Shown here: in pieces, positions 4,301 through 6,281 of the stretch | How positions within the stretch are numbered: the first letter of the stretch is position 1 | Layout: each line of letters starts with the position of its first letter | Origin: Candidatus Cryptobacteroides faecihippi | GTDB lineage: Bacteria > Bacteroidota > Bacteroidia > Bacteroidales > UBA932 | Assembly: GCA_018066065.1 (NCBI GenBank) | Contig: JAGHSC010000252.1 | Span: forward strand, 1-6,281 | Direction: 5' to 3' | DNA: 6,281 nt | Notes under the pieces: generated by a model | Told to the model about the DNA's origin: nothing | The model's database searches: none | The model's input: the letters and a program-made list of their open reading frames with translations, nothing else | Program-made: the position numbers and the translations under genes

Positions 4301-6281
4301 ATGGCTGAGGAAGGGAACATCATCATCAGGGGGGCCAAGGTCAACAACCTGAAGGACATAACGATCGAGATACCGCGCAACAGGTTCGTGGTGGTGACGG
4401 GCATTTCCGGTTCGGGAAAGTCCTCGCTTGCCTTCGACACTCTGTTCGCCGAGGGTCAGAGACGTTTTGCCGAAAGCCTCTCATCCTACGCGAGGCAGTT
4501 CCTCGGGAGGATGAGCAAGCCTGACGTGGAGTCCATCGAAGGCATCCCTCCCGCAATCGCCATCGAGCAGAAGGTCAATGTCAAGAATCCTCGTTCCACG
4601 GTGGCCACGACGACCGAGATCTATGACTACCTCAGGATCGTATTCTCCCGCATCGGACGCACCTACTCGCCGGTAAGCGGCAGGGAAGTGAAGCGCCACA
4701 GCGCCACGGATGTGATGAACAGCATCCTGAAGGGGGACACCACTGCGGTCTACATCCTTTCCCCGCTTGGATGGTCCGGCAGGGATGACAAGGTCGAGCT
4801 CATGCTGCGCCTCAAGGAGAATGGATATTCACGCTTCTTCTCCAAGGGCAGCGTCATAAGGATCGAGGATGTGATGAGGATGGCCGAGAGCGGGGAGTAC
4901 CCGGAGGACCTTCTCCTCCTGGTGGACCGCCTCAAGCTGCCGCGTTTCGTGGACTCCGCTCCCGTGGCTGAAGACGGTACGCCATGGCCTCAGAATGAAT
5001 GGAATGATCTGAAGACCAGGCTGTTGTCTTCTATCTCCAGTGCTTTCCGCGAGGGCGATGGCAGGCTCGTTCTGAGGAAGGATGGTGCCGAGGAAGAATA
5101 TTCAAACCGCTTCGAGATGGATGGGATGACCTTCCGCGAGCCGGACGAGTATCTGTTCTCCTTCAACAGCCCGCTCGGAGCCTGTCCTGTCTGCGGCGGC
5201 CTTGGCAAGATCATCGGCGTCAGCGAGGACCTTGTGGTCCCGGACAAGACCAAGAGCATCTATGACGGTGCGATCGCGTGCTGGAGGGGAGACAAGATGG
5301 GATGGTTCAGGGATCATCTCGTGAAGCATGCGGAAAAGTACGGGATTCCGATCTTCGAGCCGTACGCAAAGCTCTCCCAGGAGGTCAAGGACCTGATCTG
5401 GGACTCGCACAGCGTCGAGGGGGATGAAGAGTCCCTCGTCGGGATCAATGAATTCTTCGAATGGGTCGAGGCCAATCGCTACAAGATCCAGTACAAATAC
5501 ATGCTGAGCCGCTTCTCGGGCCGTACGACATGCCATTCGTGTCATGGTACGAGGCTCAGGAAGGAGGCTCTCTACGTCAAGGTCGGGGGAAAGAGCATTG
5601 CCGACCTGCTTTCCATGGATGTGGATACACTCCTGGAATTTATTGATAACCTTGTGCTTACGGAGTACGAGGAGGGCATCGCAAGAAAGGCTCTTGATGA
5701 GATTGCCCTAAGGCTCAGATGCATCAGGGATGTCGGTCTTGCCTACCTTACGATGGACAGGGCTTGCAACACTCTTTCCGGAGGTGAGAGCCAGAGAGTC
5801 AACCTCGTCAAGGCCCTGGGCAGTTCCCTCGTGGGGTCGATGTACATCCTCGACGAGCCGAGCATCGGCTTGCATCCGCGTGACACAGAGAAGCTTATCA
5901 GTGTCCTCCGCAGGCTCAGGGACATCGGCAACACCGTCGTTGTCGTGGAGCATGACGAGGAGATGATCAAGGCTGCCGACCTTCTGATCGACATGGGACC
6001 GCTCGCCGGCGTCGGAGGAGGGGAGATCGTCTTCCAGGGCAGCATGGATGACAAGATCCCGCAGAAGGTCGTGGACAAGTCCCTGACGCTTCAGTATGTG
6101 CTTGGCACCAGGTCCCGCTATCGCAGGGAGAAGCGCACCTGGACATATTCAATAAAGGTCGAGGGGGCCATGGAGCACAATCTCAAGGGGTTCGACGTGA
6201 AGTTCCCTCTCGGGGTGCTGACTGTGGTTTCCGGAGTCAGCGGTTCAGGCAAGTCTTCTCTTGTCGGAGACATTCTCTATC
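4301..6281 (+). CDS. uvrA: UvrABC system protein A (excinuclease ABC subunit A), C-terminus cut by window edge
   Basis: This is an open frame of 660 codons running off the right edge; the family is usually about 930-950 residues. UvrA is the damage-sensing ATPase of nucleotide excision repair, forming a dimer that loads UvrB on DNA. The first Walker A is GISGSGKSS (34-42), followed by AFDTLFAEGQRRFAESLSSY (44-63) and PPAIAIEQK (83-91). The UvrB-binding and insertion regions follow. The ABC signature is LSGGE (492-496), Walker B is MYILDEPSIGLH (514-525), and the H-loop His is 551. The second Walker A is GVSGSGKSS (645-653), just before the edge. Zinc-type cysteines occur as CPVC (295-298) and CHSC (411-414). 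The first CxxC of the usual UvrA zinc module, upstream of FSFNSPLGACPVC, is absent, which as I recall is common in Bacteroidota UvrA. ATG at 4301 lies 11 nt after the upstream stop and gives the normal N-terminus (NIIIRGAKVNNLK). Confidence 0.97.
   Translation, partial: MAEEGNIIIRGAKVNNLKDITIEIPRNRFVVVTGISGSGKSSLAFDTLFAEGQRRFAESLSSYARQFLGRMSKPDVESIEGIPPAIAIEQKVNVKNPRSTVATTTEIYDYLRIVFSRIGRTYSPVSGREVKRHSATDVMNSILKGDTTAVYILSPLGWSGRDDKVELMLRLKENGYSRFFSKGSVIRIEDVMRMAESGEYPEDLLLLVDRLKLPRFVDSAPVAEDGTPWPQNEWNDLKTRLLSSISSAFREGDGRLVLRKDGAEEEYSNRFEMDGMTFREPDEYLFSFNSPLGACPVCGGLGKIIGVSEDLVVPDKTKSIYDGAIACWRGDKMGWFRDHLVKHAEKYGIPIFEPYAKLSQEVKDLIWDSHSVEGDEESLVGINEFFEWVEANRYKIQYKYMLSRFSGRTTCHSCHGTRLRKEALYVKVGGKSIADLLSMDVDTLLEFIDNLVLTEYEEGIARKALDEIALRLRCIRDVGLAYLTMDRACNTLSGGESQRVNLVKALGSSLVGSMYILDEPSIGLHPRDTEKLISVLRRLRDIGNTVVVVEHDEEMIKAADLLIDMGPLAGVGGGEIVFQGSMDDKIPQKVVDKSLTLQYVLGTRSRYRREKRTWTYSIKVEGAMEHNLKGFDVKFPLGVLTVVSGVSGSGKSSLVGDILY

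Noticed and set aside
1..6281. A novel multi-gene defence, mobile or biosynthetic system
   Set aside because: All genes but one small coiled-coil protein belong to known housekeeping families; no transposase, integrase, repeat array or toxin-like gene was seen.

Overview
The window looks like an ordinary chromosomal segment from a member of Bacteroidota, most likely an uncultured Bacteroidales with moderately GC-rich coding regions. This rests on three things. The proteins read like the Bacteroidales versions of RNase Y, ZapA, DsbD and UvrA. The start codons lack Shine-Dalgarno sequences and have A-rich upstream regions instead. The central intergenic region carries matches to the Bacteroidota promoter consensus (TTG, about 19 nt, then TAnnTTTG). 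I see no mobile element, CRISPR array, tRNA or rRNA, and no defence or secondary-metabolite cluster.

The layout is two divergent transcription units that separate in a 104-nt gap (2950-3053). The leftward unit (minus strand) runs in this order: a small coiled-coil protein (2949-2677), zapA (2674-2378), a 267-nt non-coding stretch ending in an intrinsic terminator, rny (2110-575), and the start of a dsbD-type disulfide reductase (545 to the left edge). The rightward unit (plus strand) is a COG0523/CobW-family GTPase with a histidine-rich metal-binding loop (3054-4289), followed after 11 nt by uvrA (from 4301), which runs off the right edge just after its second Walker A motif.

In the leftward unit, the coiled-coil protein and ZapA are probably co-translated and act at the FtsZ ring. 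The non-coding stretch between zapA and rny is rich in hairpins and ends in a terminator on the same strand. Its position and shape suggest a small RNA; a 6S RNA (ssrS) is my leading but unproven guess. RNase Y is a membrane-anchored endoribonuclease that starts mRNA decay, and DsbD passes electrons to the periplasm. In the rightward unit, a putative metallochaperone GTPase sits directly upstream of a zinc-containing DNA-repair ATPase.

I found no clearly novel multi-gene system. The points most worth a second look are the zapA-rny non-coding element and its terminator, the apparently leaderless promoter of the GTPase gene, the pairing of a metallochaperone with uvrA, and sequence departures in the GTPase (no NKxD aspartate) and in UvrA (half of the usual first zinc motif).
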